Shown: in pieces, positions 15,610 to 23,778 of the stretch
Layout of the letters: each line of letters opens with the position of its first letter
Position numbering within the stretch: position 1 is the stretch's first letter
NCBI GenBank assembly: GCA_902766735.1
Contig: CACXEU010000091.1
Span: forward strand, 40,001 to 104,000
DNA from: an uncultured Lachnospiraceae bacterium
GTDB taxonomy: Bacteria > Bacillota > Clostridia > Lachnospirales > Lachnospiraceae
DNA: 64,000 nt
Reading direction: 5' to 3'
Translations under genes and position numbers: made by a program
The notes under the pieces: model-generated
Told to the model about the DNA's origin: nothing
The model's input: only the letters and a program-made list of their open reading frames with translations
Database searches by the model: none

Positions 15610-17031
15610 TTATTTGTTTTTGGTTTTGATTGAGACCCGGAAAAATCGTTGTAGAAATTCTTTGGAACGAAAAGGAACCAATGGCTCAATGTAACTGGTC
15701 TGTGCAATAGTTCGATTCATGACAATGGCTAATACTCCAATGATACATCCTGAAACAAATCCCCATAAACCAAACATTTGGGTTAAAATCACTGCAATAA
15801 TTCGTAAGAATTTTATGGAATACGCCAGTTCATAGTTTTCGTGGGTGAAATTGGCAATTGCCACTACCGCCATATATAACATGGTATGAGGATTAAACCA
15901 ACCGGTCTGCACAGCATAATCTCCAATGACAATTGCTGCAATTAAACTGAGAGGCGTATTCAACGTACTAGGCGTATTGATTGCTGCCAGTTTCAATCCA
16001 TCAATAGACAATTCCAGCAGAATGATTTGCCAGAAAATCGGAATATGATCCACTTGATTATATTGAGCAAAACTGAGCCATTCAGGAACCAGCCCGGGAT
16101 GATTAGCATAAAGCAAAAATAACGGAATAAGGACAAAGGACATCAAAGCCATAAAGGCTCTGGCCAGACGTAGATAAGTTCCTGTTACCGGTGGAAAATA
16201 ATAATCATCCGCTTCTTCAATCACATCAAAAATAGTTGTAGGTAAAAGCATTGCTGCCGGGGAATTATCCACCAGAATCGCTACTTGTCCTTCCAGAATT
16301 TCCGCAGCAGCCGTGTCCGGTCGTTCCGTATATCGAAACTTTGGAAAGGGATTAAACCAATGCCCCTTATATAGACATTCTGCCAAACTTTCCTGATTCA
16401 TAGGAAGGGAATCTATTTCAATCTTGCTTAACTGCTTTTTAATTCTTGATAACAAATTCACATCCACCCGGTCTGCCATATAACAAATCGCAATATCTGT
16501 TCGGGAGCTGGTTCCCACCCGAACAATTTCACACATATATTTCGGACTTCGAATCCTTCTACGAATTAATGCCGTATTATATACAATGGTTTCCACAAAT
16601 CCATCTCTGGAACCACGGAGTACCTTGTACTTTTCCGGTTCCATGACATTTCTTGCCGGATACTGTCTCGTATCAATAAGAAAGGCTTGATCGAACCCAT
16701 CCATAACCATACAGGTCACACCGGACAACAATAAAGTTATAACATTGTACTCATCCCCATAAAGATCCACTTCCACATAAGGAATCATTCGGTCTGAAAA
16801 ACTTTTGGGATCCTCCCCCACATCCTCCGGTTGCACCTGATAAAAACTATCTTGAAGACGCTGCATCAAATCTTCCTGACAAAAACCGTTAATGAAATAA
16901 AAGGCAGCCTTTCTTCCTCCGATTTCTGTCTGTTTCTTTAATAAATCAAAACTATCCTGAATTCGTAAAAGCTGATCAATTTTTTTCGTATCTTGTTCAA
17001 AATTTCCGGTAATAAATTTTTCTATTTTCAT
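15610..17031 (-). CDS. Spore germination protein, GerA/SpoVAF family, orphan A subunit
   Basis: A 473-residue GerABKA-family membrane protein. The large N-terminal cytoplasmic region includes the family blocks YMADRVDVNLLSRIK and YKGHWFNPFPKFRYTERPD. It is followed by EGQVAILVDNSPAAMLLP, FPPVTGTYLRLAR and several membrane helices (from about residue 285). GerA A subunits normally work with B and C subunits in the spore inner membrane; none is encoded here, which favours a SpoVAF-like stand-alone role. The ATG at 17031 is preferred over GTG at 17040 because GAGGTG lies 6 bases upstream. That ribosome site sits in the 3' arm of a hairpin downstream of rnfB, and a sigma-G-like promoter overlaps it. 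Confidence 0.85.
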   Translation of the reverse strand: MKIEKFITGNFEQDTKKIDQLLRIQDSFDLLKKQTEIGGRKAAFYFINGFCQEDLMQRLQDSFYQVQPEDVGEDPKSFSDRMIPYVEVDLYGDEYNVITLLLSGVTCMVMDGFDQAFLIDTRQYPARNVMEPEKYKVLRGSRDGFVETIVYNTALIRRRIRSPKYMCEIVRVGTSSRTDIAICYMADRVDVNLLSRIKKQLSKIEIDSLPMNQESLAECLYKGHWFNPFPKFRYTERPDTAAAEILEGQVAILVDNSPAAMLLPTTIFDVIEEADDYYFPPVTGTYLRLARAFMALMSFVLIPLFLLYANHPGLVPEWLSFAQYNQVDHIPIFWQIILLELSIDGLKLAAINTPSTLNTPLSLIAAIVIGDYAVQTGWFNPHTMLYMAVVAIANFTHENYELAYSIKFLRIIAVILTQMFGLWGFVSGCIIGVLAIVMNRTIAQTSYIEPLVPFRSKEFLQRFFRVSIKTKNK

Positions 17032-17036
17032 GCAAA

Positions 17037-17068
17037 ACACCTCACACTGTACTTATTGTGTGAGGTGT
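17037..17068 (-). promoter_or_regulatory. Hairpin covering the gerA-like ribosome binding site
   Basis: On the minus strand an 11-base-pair perfect stem ACACCTCACAC/GTGTGAGGTGT, with a 10-base loop, lies between rnfB and the germination gene. The 3' arm contains the ribosome binding site GAGGTG. Only TTTT follows the stem, so it may be a weak rnf terminator, a translational block on read-through RNA, or both. Confidence 0.7.
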
Positions 17069-17082
17069 TGTAAAAAATATAC
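17054..17082 (-). promoter_or_regulatory. Candidate sigma-G-type promoter of the gerA-like gene
   Basis: On the minus strand GTATA (17078-17082), 17 bases, then CACAATA (17054-17060). These resemble the sigma-G consensus GHATR and CATNHTA, with one mismatch in the -10. The expected start near 17047 would remove the 5' arm of the hairpin and free the ribosome site. Confidence 0.4.
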
Positions 17083-17099
17083 ATTAATTAAAAATTTAA

Positions 17100-17885
17100 T
17101 TACAGTTTTTCAATGATTTTCTTTGGACATTTTTCTGCGCAGGCTCCACACCATTCACAGATGTCCTGCTGAATCCAGGCAATGTTGTAATCGAACTGAA
17201 CCGCGTTAACCGGACAAATTTTTGCACACATACCGCACCCGATGCAACCAACGCTACATGCCTGCATTACGTCTTTTCCTTTGTTCTTAGAAGAACATTT
17301 TACCATATACTTGGTATCTTGCGGAATAATGGAAATGAGTCCCTTTGGACAGGCATCCACACACTTTCCACAAGCCTTACATTTATCTCTGTCAACAACG
17401 GCTTTTCCGTTTTCAATATGAATCGCATCGAATTCACAAACCTTGACACAAGAGCCTAATCCTAAGCATCCATAGTCGCAAGCTTTCGCTCCGCCACCCG
17501 GAATATTTGCTGCGTCCTGACAGGACATATTTCCGTGGTAATTATATTTATTCTTGGAAACTTCACAATCTCCCGCACAGGCTACATATGCCATTTTCGG
17601 AACAACCTCTGCTTCCACTCCCATGATTTCAGCAATCACCTTAGCAACCGGTGCACCACCTACCGGACATGCTGCCGGATCACTTTCTCCTTTTGCAATT
17701 GCTGCAGCAAGGCCATCACAACCAGGATATCCACAACCACCACAGTTGTTTCCCGGTAACGCTTCTCGCACTGCAACCTCTTTTTCATCCACTTCCACAG
17801 CAAGGAATTTACCGGCAATACCCAGTGCGATTCCAATCAAAAGGCCAACGCCACCTACAATCAATACAGCGTAAAATACTTCCAT
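17100..17885 (-). CDS. rnfB: Rnf complex subunit B (ferredoxin-oxidising iron-sulfur subunit)
   Basis: A 261-residue RnfB, the ferredoxin-facing subunit of the Rnf complex (ferredoxin:NAD+ oxidoreductase, H+ or Na+ pumping). One N-terminal membrane helix (residues 4-26) is followed by a 4Fe-4S domain with NNCGGCGYPGCDGLA at about 47-61. Further cysteine groups follow: KACDYGCLGLGSCVKVC, CKACGKCVDACPK, CIGCGMCAKICP and CEWCGACAEKCPKK. This is the cysteine-rich clostridial form with more clusters than the proteobacterial RnfB. It is the last gene of rnfCDGEAB, with a GGAG ribosome site. Confidence 0.96.
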   Translation of the reverse strand: MEVFYAVLIVGGVGLLIGIALGIAGKFLAVEVDEKEVAVREALPGNNCGGCGYPGCDGLAAAIAKGESDPAACPVGGAPVAKVIAEIMGVEAEVVPKMAYVACAGDCEVSKNKYNYHGNMSCQDAANIPGGGAKACDYGCLGLGSCVKVCEFDAIHIENGKAVVDRDKCKACGKCVDACPKGLISIIPQDTKYMVKCSSKNKGKDVMQACSVGCIGCGMCAKICPVNAVQFDYNIAWIQQDICEWCGACAEKCPKKIIEKL

Positions 17886-17920
17886 TTTACTCCTCCATTT
17901 ATATCAATCACTTAATCTTC

Positions 17921-18496
17921 TTAAATAACTCCTGTAAATCCGGTAAAGGCAATTGCCATTAATCCGGAAGCCAGCAATACCATCGGGGTACCCTGAAATG
18001 GCTTTGGAATATTGTTCATTTCTGATTTTTCACGAATTCCCGCAAGAATTACAATGGCAATCAGAAAACCTCCGGATGTTCCAAGAGAACATGCCATACT
18101 CTGCCAAAAACTGTACCCATTATCAATATTTGAAATTGCAACACCTAACACTGCACAGTTTGTGGTAATCAATGGGAGGTATACACCTAATGCCTGATAT
18201 AAAGGCTTAACAAACTTCTTTAAAATCATTTCCACTAACTGAACCAAAGCTGCAATGACAAGAATAAATACAATGGTCTGAAGATATTCCAGTCCTAAAG
18301 CAACCAAGACACCATAATAAATACCATAAGTTACCGCAGATGCAATCAGAATAACAAAAATAACTGCAGCTCCCATTCCGGCAGCTGTATCTGTTTTCTT
18401 GGAAACACCGAGGAATGGGCATAAACCTAAGAACTGGCTAAGAACAACATTGTTTACCAGCGCTGCCGCAACAGCAATTAATAATAACTGAACCAT
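17921..18496 (-). CDS. rnfA: Rnf complex subunit A
   Basis: A 191-residue integral membrane subunit with six hydrophobic helices. It shows the conserved NNVVLSQFLGLCPFLGVSKK near residues 15-34 and TTNCAVLGVA in the middle; the cysteines in these helices help hold a membrane-embedded iron-sulfur centre between RnfA and RnfE. It starts directly at the end of rnfE, with AGGAGG overlapping that gene, and belongs to the rnfCDGEAB operon. Confidence 0.97.
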   Translation of the reverse strand: MVQLLLIAVAAALVNNVVLSQFLGLCPFLGVSKKTDTAAGMGAAVIFVILIASAVTYGIYYGVLVALGLEYLQTIVFILVIAALVQLVEMILKKFVKPLYQALGVYLPLITTNCAVLGVAISNIDNGYSFWQSMACSLGTSGGFLIAIVILAGIREKSEMNNIPKPFQGTPMVLLASGLMAIAFTGFTGVI

Positions 18497-19186
18497 TTAC
18501 GCCTCCTCCTTTTCTGCTTTTTCACAAGCGGTATAATCATTTCCACATCCTGAACAACCGGCACAGCCCTGTTCACACTGAAGTTTTCTAGGCTTTTTGC
18601 CCTGTTTCATACGAATATAATTCTGTGTAGCAACCAAAAATGCCAATACAAAAAAGGCTCCCGGTGCCATAACAAAAATTCCAATTCCATCCCAAGACGG
18701 AATGTTATGTCCAAAAATCGTTCCTGCACCTAAAATTTCTCGGAAAGCTCCTAATAAGGATAAGGCAATGGTAAATCCAAGTCCCATTCCAAGACCATCC
18801 AAAATCGATAAAATTACAGGATTTTTTGAAGCATAGCTCTCTGCTCTACCTAAAATAATACAGTTAACTACAATCAATGGAATATAGATTCCCAAGGATT
18901 CATTTAAGGATGGCAAATATGCCTGTAATAAGAACTGAAGAATGGTAACAAAACTTGCCACAACAACAATAAATGCCGGCACACGCACACCATTTGGAAT
19001 AATCTTTCGAAGCATTGAAATTACCATATTGGACATAACCAAAACTGCCAAGGTACTCAGTCCCATTCCTGCACCATTCATTAGGGATGATGTTACCGCA
19101 AGGGTCGGACACATTCCAAGAATCAGAACGAATGTAGGATTTTCTTTAATAATTCCGTTAAATAAACGTTCTACATATTTATTCAT
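18497..19186 (-). CDS. rnfE: Rnf complex subunit E
   Basis: A 229-residue integral membrane subunit homologous to RnfA, with NPTFVLILGMCPTLAVTSS near the N-terminus and VVNCIILGRAESYAS in the middle. Six helices are visible. The C-terminal tail is unusual in being rich in cysteine (CEQGCAGCSGCGNDYTAC), a possible extra metal site. The ATG at 19186 with GGGAGG 8 bases upstream is preferred over GTG at 19195. The start overlaps the end of rnfG by 8 bases. Confidence 0.95.
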   Translation of the reverse strand: MNKYVERLFNGIIKENPTFVLILGMCPTLAVTSSLMNGAGMGLSTLAVLVMSNMVISMLRKIIPNGVRVPAFIVVVASFVTILQFLLQAYLPSLNESLGIYIPLIVVNCIILGRAESYASKNPVILSILDGLGMGLGFTIALSLLGAFREILGAGTIFGHNIPSWDGIGIFVMAPGAFFVLAFLVATQNYIRMKQGKKPRKLQCEQGCAGCSGCGNDYTACEKAEKEEA

Positions 19187-19832
19187 TCTGGTCACCTCCC
19201 TGAATATAATCTACACAGGCAATTGCAGCATTGACTCCATGGGTCACTGCATTGGTGGTAATGGTTGCGGAACTAATGGCGTCAATTTCATTTTCAGCCA
19301 TTGCTCCTGCCTTATTGTAGGCAAAGAAGTCTACTTTTTTATCCTTAAACTGCTGTTTAAAGGAATCTTCTTTCGCTTTCATTCCAAGACCCGGAGTTTC
19401 ATTTAACGACAGGAATGAGATTCCTTTCACTGTACCGTCCTTTAAAATTCCAACCGTCATCTGGAGACTTCCACCATAAGCTTCCTTGTCTGTTACAGTT
19501 ACAATATAACCAATTTCTTCCCCGTTCTGATCCGTTGCTGAAACTGCTTCATTAATTTCTGCATTGAACGGTTTAATCGCAGAAATCTTGTTATTTTTTT
19601 CATTTTTAGAAATCTTCTTAGAGATTTCTTGATCCACATCACTATAGTTTACGTCGGAAAGATCCTTGTAATCCTTCATGTCCGGCATAACTTCTTTATA
19701 TGCAGCAAGCTTCACCTTTTCTTCCTGGGAAGCTCTGGCGTCTTTCGTCACATTATAGACGACGCCTAAACCCAATCCGGCAATCAATGTGATGGCAAAC
19801 AATATCAGCGTATCTTTTATCATATTCTTCAT
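19179..19832 (-). CDS. rnfG: Rnf complex subunit G (covalent FMN)
   Basis: A 217-residue subunit with one N-terminal membrane helix and an extracytoplasmic FMN-binding domain. The flavinylation motif is AISSATITTNAV (about residues 184-195), where a threonine carries FMN by a phosphoester bond. The block GYIVTVTDKEAYGGSLQMTVGI is typical of the FMN_bind fold. It starts one base after rnfD ends, so it is translationally coupled in rnfCDGEAB. Confidence 0.95.
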   Translation of the reverse strand: MKNMIKDTLILFAITLIAGLGLGVVYNVTKDARASQEEKVKLAAYKEVMPDMKDYKDLSDVNYSDVDQEISKKISKNEKNNKISAIKPFNAEINEAVSATDQNGEEIGYIVTVTDKEAYGGSLQMTVGILKDGTVKGISFLSLNETPGLGMKAKEDSFKQQFKDKKVDFFAYNKAGAMAENEIDAISSATITTNAVTHGVNAAIACVDYIQGGDQNE

Positions 19833-19833
19833 T

Positions 19834-20802
19834 CTATTGTTCTCCTTTCACAATACCAAAAGCTCGTGGAATCGTATATTTTTCAATCAATGGAACGAGC
19901 AGGTTACAGAAGATGATTGCAAAGGAAACGCCTTCTGCATTGGCTCCAAAGGTTCTAAAAATTGCAGTTAATAAACCAAGGCATATTCCGAATACATAAC
20001 GCCCTCTCTTGGTAATTGGAGATGTAGTATAGTCTGTCGCCATAAAAAAGGCACCAAATACAAGACCACCCCCAAGAACCTGGCGAAGCAAGAAATCCAC
20101 ATCATATTTTCCGTGAAACAGCATGATACAAACAGCAAATACTGCAATGTATGTAAGAGGGATTCTTAAATCAATAATCTTACGAACCACCAAATATAAT
20201 ACTCCAATCAGTAATGCAAGAACACTGGTTTCACCAATGGTACCAGCGTATTTTCCCAAGAATAGATCCATTAAAGATGTAGCTGTTTCTCCGGCATTCT
20301 TTAACGCAGTCAGTGGTGTTGCACTGGAAACTGCATCCACTCCCGGAACATCTTTCGGGAAAAATGCTGTCATGTCAGCAGCAAAGGATAATGCCAGAAA
20401 ACATCTGGCACCTAATGCAGGATTCATGAAATTCTGACCTAAACCGCCAAATAACTGTTTTACAATGATGATTGCAAAAGCACCACCTAATACCGCTTTC
20501 CAATAAGGGAAGGTACATGGAAGATTCAAGGCCAGAATCATTCCGGTTACTACTGCACTAAAATCAAATAAAGTGTTTTCTCTTTTTGTAATCAGATTAA
20601 ATAAGAATTCTGAGAGCATACAACTGGTAACCGTAACCAGAATTAAAAGCAATGCTCGAATTCCATATTTTGTTCCAAATAAGTTTGCCGCATTATAAAC
20701 ACCGAAACCAGCTGCCGGTATCATGGCAAGAACAACATCAATCATAATTCTCTGTGTTGTCAGTTTTGCCTTAACATGGGGGCTTGAAGATACATTAAAC
20801 AA
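19834..20802 (-). CDS. rnfD: Rnf complex subunit D (covalent FMN)
   Basis: A 322-residue polytopic membrane subunit with the flavinylation motif SSATPLTALK at about residues 154-163. Other RnfD/NqrB family blocks are visible: NLPCTFPYWKAVLGGAFAII, GGLGQNFMNPALGARCFL and MATDYTTSPIT. The start is TTG at 20802, with AAGGGTG 7 bases upstream, 12 bases after rnfC. It is part of rnfCDGEAB. Confidence 0.95.
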   Translation of the reverse strand: MFNVSSSPHVKAKLTTQRIMIDVVLAMIPAAGFGVYNAANLFGTKYGIRALLLILVTVTSCMLSEFLFNLITKRENTLFDFSAVVTGMILALNLPCTFPYWKAVLGGAFAIIIVKQLFGGLGQNFMNPALGARCFLALSFAADMTAFFPKDVPGVDAVSSATPLTALKNAGETATSLMDLFLGKYAGTIGETSVLALLIGVLYLVVRKIIDLRIPLTYIAVFAVCIMLFHGKYDVDFLLRQVLGGGLVFGAFFMATDYTTSPITKRGRYVFGICLGLLTAIFRTFGANAEGVSFAIIFCNLLVPLIEKYTIPRAFGIVKGEQ

Positions 20803-20814
20803 TTGATTTCACCC

Positions 20815-22128
20815 TTACCCTTTCCTACGTGCAGCCTGAACCTTACGCTTCATTGTACGTACAGACTGTGTAATATTTCTATTTGCAGGACAGTTATAAT
20901 TACATGTACCACACTCGATACATTCCATTCCATGCAATTTCACAAACAGTTCCATATCATCTGCATCTGCAGCCTGTGCCAGTTTCGCACAAATCAATCC
21001 TTCCGGACAAACTTGAGCGCACTTTCCACAGTTCAGACAATTTGTCTGCTTGGCATGTGCCACATCATCCTTTTTAAACGCAAGCAATGCAGAAGATCCT
21101 TTCATTATCGGAACATCTAAGGTAAACAAAGCCTGCCCCATCATTGGACCACCGGATAATATTTTTTCTGTCTGTTCATCCATTCCACCGGCTTCCTTCA
21201 TAATCTGCTCATGAGATGTTCCAAAGGAAACCAAAAAGTTTCCCGGATTGTTCACACCATCCCCGGAAACCGTCATGATACGTTCCGTTAATGGTTTATG
21301 GTATTTCACCGCCTGATACACGTTATACACAGTATCTACATTATCCACAATACATCCAGCATCTGCCGGAAGCATTTTGGAATTAATTTTTCTTCCTGTT
21401 ACCGCAGAGATAATATGTCTTTCTGAACCCTGTGGGTATTTCGTCTTTAATGCAGCAACAGAAATCTTTTCTTCATCCTTTGTCATTTCCTTTAAAGCTT
21501 CAATGACATCGGCTTTATTGTTTTCCACAGCAATGACACCCTGCGCATTTTCAAAAAGACTCAGGATGATTTTCAGCCCATCAATAACTTCCTGAGGCTG
21601 TTCCTTTAATCGACGATAATCCGCTGTGATATACGGCTCACATTCTGCAGCATTTACAATAACATAGTCAATGGTGCTGTCATCCTTTGGTGTCAGTTTC
21701 ACATGGGTCGGGAAACAGGCACCGCCCAAACCTACAACACCACAGTCCTTGACTGCTTCACGAATATATTCCTTGCTCCATGGAGCTGGGACAGCATCAT
21801 AAGACGCTTCCTCATACGCTCCATCATTTTCAATAATTATAGAGAGGACCTTAGAACCATTGGTTACAAGTCTTGGTTCAATCTTTTTCACAGTGCCTGA
21901 TACAGAAGAATGAATATTCGCAGATACAAATCCTCCACTTTCCGCAATCAGCTGTCCTTTTAAAACTCGTTCTCCGATTTCCACAACCGGTTTTGCCGGT
22001 GCACCAATATGCTGAGCCACCGGAATCACTACCTGTTCCTGTGGCAGTATTTTCTTAACCGGAATATCCTTGGTCAGTTCCTTTCCATCATAAGGATGGA
22101 CGCCACCTTTAAAGGTTAATAATGACAT
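20815..22128 (-). CDS. rnfC: Rnf complex subunit C (NADH-binding)
   Basis: A 437-residue peripheral subunit that exchanges electrons with NAD(H). The N-terminal part holds the NADH/FMN-binding region with VGLGGACFPTHVKL at about residues 131-144 and VIVNAAECEPYITADYR. Two 4Fe-4S motifs follow at the C-terminus: CLNCGKCAQVCP (about 368-379) and CIECGTCNYNCP (about 407-418). The length is normal for clostridial RnfC. It is the first gene of the rnfCDGEAB operon. Confidence 0.97.
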   Translation of the reverse strand: MSLLTFKGGVHPYDGKELTKDIPVKKILPQEQVVIPVAQHIGAPAKPVVEIGERVLKGQLIAESGGFVSANIHSSVSGTVKKIEPRLVTNGSKVLSIIIENDGAYEEASYDAVPAPWSKEYIREAVKDCGVVGLGGACFPTHVKLTPKDDSTIDYVIVNAAECEPYITADYRRLKEQPQEVIDGLKIILSLFENAQGVIAVENNKADVIEALKEMTKDEEKISVAALKTKYPQGSERHIISAVTGRKINSKMLPADAGCIVDNVDTVYNVYQAVKYHKPLTERIMTVSGDGVNNPGNFLVSFGTSHEQIMKEAGGMDEQTEKILSGGPMMGQALFTLDVPIMKGSSALLAFKKDDVAHAKQTNCLNCGKCAQVCPEGLICAKLAQAADADDMELFVKLHGMECIECGTCNYNCPANRNITQSVRTMKRKVQAARRKG

Positions 22129-22199
22129 CTTCTCATACCTTTCTTTCTATACATAAATTTTTTCGTTTTTCACAGTTATTTTTTTGCATTCAATTTTAT

Positions 22200-22228
22200 A
22201 TTCTAATACACTTCGAATGTTTCTTCAA
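22200..22228 (-). promoter_or_regulatory. Candidate promoter of the rnf operon
   Basis: Minus-strand -35 TTGAAG (22223-22228), a 17-base spacer and -10 TAGAAT (22200-22205), leaving a leader of about 65 bases before rnfC. Confidence 0.5.
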
Positions 22229-22313
22229 TCAAATATCGGTTCCTTTTTCTGTTTTTTTGTTATTTTTTTAACATTTTTAATATATTTTTAGGAAAATATG
22301 CTAAACTATTGGT

Positions 22314-23411
22314 ATGTTAGTGTTTAGAGAAAAAGTCGATTTTAAAATTTCATATCCAATTGAAGCATTGGCACCAAAAAACGAAGTGCTATTTTTTGAT
22401 ATTGAAACCACCGGTTTTTCCAGAGACAAATGTTTTATTTATCTGATTGGATGTATGTACTACGTTGGTGATACCTTAATGTATACGCAATGGCTTGCAG
22501 AAACAAAAAATGACGAAGCCAATGTTCTTATGGCTTTCCATAAATTTATGCAGCCCTTCCGCACAATCATTCATTTTAATGGTAATACCTTTGATATTCC
22601 TTTTGTAAAAACACGTGGTGAAAAGATACGATTGCATTTTGATTTTACTTCTATGAACAGTATTGATATTTATAAACCGGTATCCAAGCTAAAACATTTA
22701 TTTGGACTTGATAATACAAGGCAAAAATCCTTTGAATCCCTGTTAGGAATCAAACGAAAAGATCCTTTTACCGGTGGTGAATTAGTAGAAGTGTATTTTG
22801 AGTATTTAAGAACCAAAGACGGAAAGTTACTCCTACCTTTGTTACTCCATAATAAGGAAGATGTATGGAATATGGGAAAACTATTGTCCTTGCTCTCCCT
22901 TCCGGATTTACTTGCCGGGAAGTTTCAGGTGGAAGATTTCTCTCTGGAACATTTTTCCAAGGATTCTACTTCTGAATCGGAGTTACGAATCACCTTAAAG
23001 ACGGTTTCTGAAATTCCCACAAAAATTTCCTATCAAATTGACGGAATATATCTACTTGCATTGCAACATAAGGTTCAATTAAACGTACCTGTTTATATCG
23101 GAGAACGGAAATACTTTTTTGAAGATTATAAGAATTACTACTATCTGCCATTAGAAGATCGTGCAATTCATAAAAGCATTGCATCCTTTGTGGATTCCAA
23201 CTATCGAAAACAAGCGACGAAAGCCACATGTTATGAAAAGAAAAACAGTTCTTTTCTACCGGTCTGGGGTACTACTTCTTTTAGCCCTATTTTCCGGGAT
23301 AATCCTTCTGATTCCTTGGGTTTTCTGGAATGTTCCATATTATCCGAAGAAAACATATCCAAGTATGTACAAAATATATTCAATCACCTCTCCGTAAAAC
23401 CAAAGAAATAG
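22314..23411 (+). CDS. YprB-like ribonuclease H-fold nuclease
   Basis: A 365-residue protein with an RNase H-like exonuclease domain of the YprB type. The first acidic motif is VLFFDIETTGFS (Asp29, Glu31). IIHFNGNTFDIPFV and SIDIYKPVSKLKHLFGL follow, and the late motif LLHNKEDVWNM carries the last acidic residue. These place it with DnaQ-like 3'-5' exonucleases. The C-terminal 150 residues look beta-rich and are not recognised. The ATG at 22314 has no good ribosome binding site, so the mRNA may be nearly leaderless or the start may lie elsewhere. It is divergent from rnf and shares a terminator with the SASP gene. Confidence 0.82.
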   Translation: MLVFREKVDFKISYPIEALAPKNEVLFFDIETTGFSRDKCFIYLIGCMYYVGDTLMYTQWLAETKNDEANVLMAFHKFMQPFRTIIHFNGNTFDIPFVKTRGEKIRLHFDFTSMNSIDIYKPVSKLKHLFGLDNTRQKSFESLLGIKRKDPFTGGELVEVYFEYLRTKDGKLLLPLLLHNKEDVWNMGKLLSLLSLPDLLAGKFQVEDFSLEHFSKDSTSESELRITLKTVSEIPTKISYQIDGIYLLALQHKVQLNVPVYIGERKYFFEDYKNYYYLPLEDRAIHKSIASFVDSNYRKQATKATCYEKKNSSFLPVWGTTSFSPIFRDNPSDSLGFLECSILSEENISKYVQNIFNHLSVKPKK

Positions 23412-23443
23412 AAAAGGATTCACATTTTTCAGTGAATCCTTTT
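23412..23443. terminator. Bidirectional terminator between YprB-like gene and SASP gene
   Basis: A perfect 12-base-pair stem AAAAGGATTCAC/GTGAATCCTTTT with an 8-base loop. The A/T ends of the stem supply T-tails in both directions. Confidence 0.88.
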
Positions 23444-23456
23444 GTTATTCTTAATG

Positions 23457-23657
23457 TTATCTTCCGCTCATCTGTCTTTCCTGAGCTTCGATCATCTTTT
23501 TAACCATCTGTCCTCCAACAGAACCTGCTTCAGCAGATGTTAAATGACCATTGTAACCATCCTTTAACTGTACTCCGACTTCAGATGCACATTCCATCTT
23601 AAAACGGTTTAAAGCACTTTTTGCTTCAGGAACATTAATTCTTGAATTGTTATCCAT
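23457..23657 (-). CDS. Small acid-soluble spore protein, alpha/beta type
   Basis: A 66-residue SASP that coats and protects DNA in the dormant spore core. The sequence has NNSRINVPEAKSALNRFK, the germination-protease site region ECASEVGVQL and the C-terminal DNA-binding block GHLTSAEAGSVGGQMVKKMIE. The ATG at 23657 is chosen because GGAGG stands 8 bases before it and it gives the normal family length; a longer in-frame start at 23699 would add 14 unlikely residues. A CATAATA resembling a sigma-G -10 is present upstream, but a matching -35 at the right spacing is not convincing. Confidence 0.93.
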   Translation of the reverse strand: MDNNSRINVPEAKSALNRFKMECASEVGVQLKDGYNGHLTSAEAGSVGGQMVKKMIEAQERQMSGR

Positions 23658-23778
23658 AATAATATCCTCCATAAATTCATCCATTTTTAAACTTTGCAAC
23701 TGTTCAATTGAAGTTGTTACACTAGTATTATGTGTATATCTTTTAGAAATACACTGGAAACTTTATGAAGGACTGTTA

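Noticed and set aside
17554..17962. Several plus-strand ORFs opposite rnfB and rnfA
   Set aside because: They are shadows of conserved rnf genes; none has a ribosome site.
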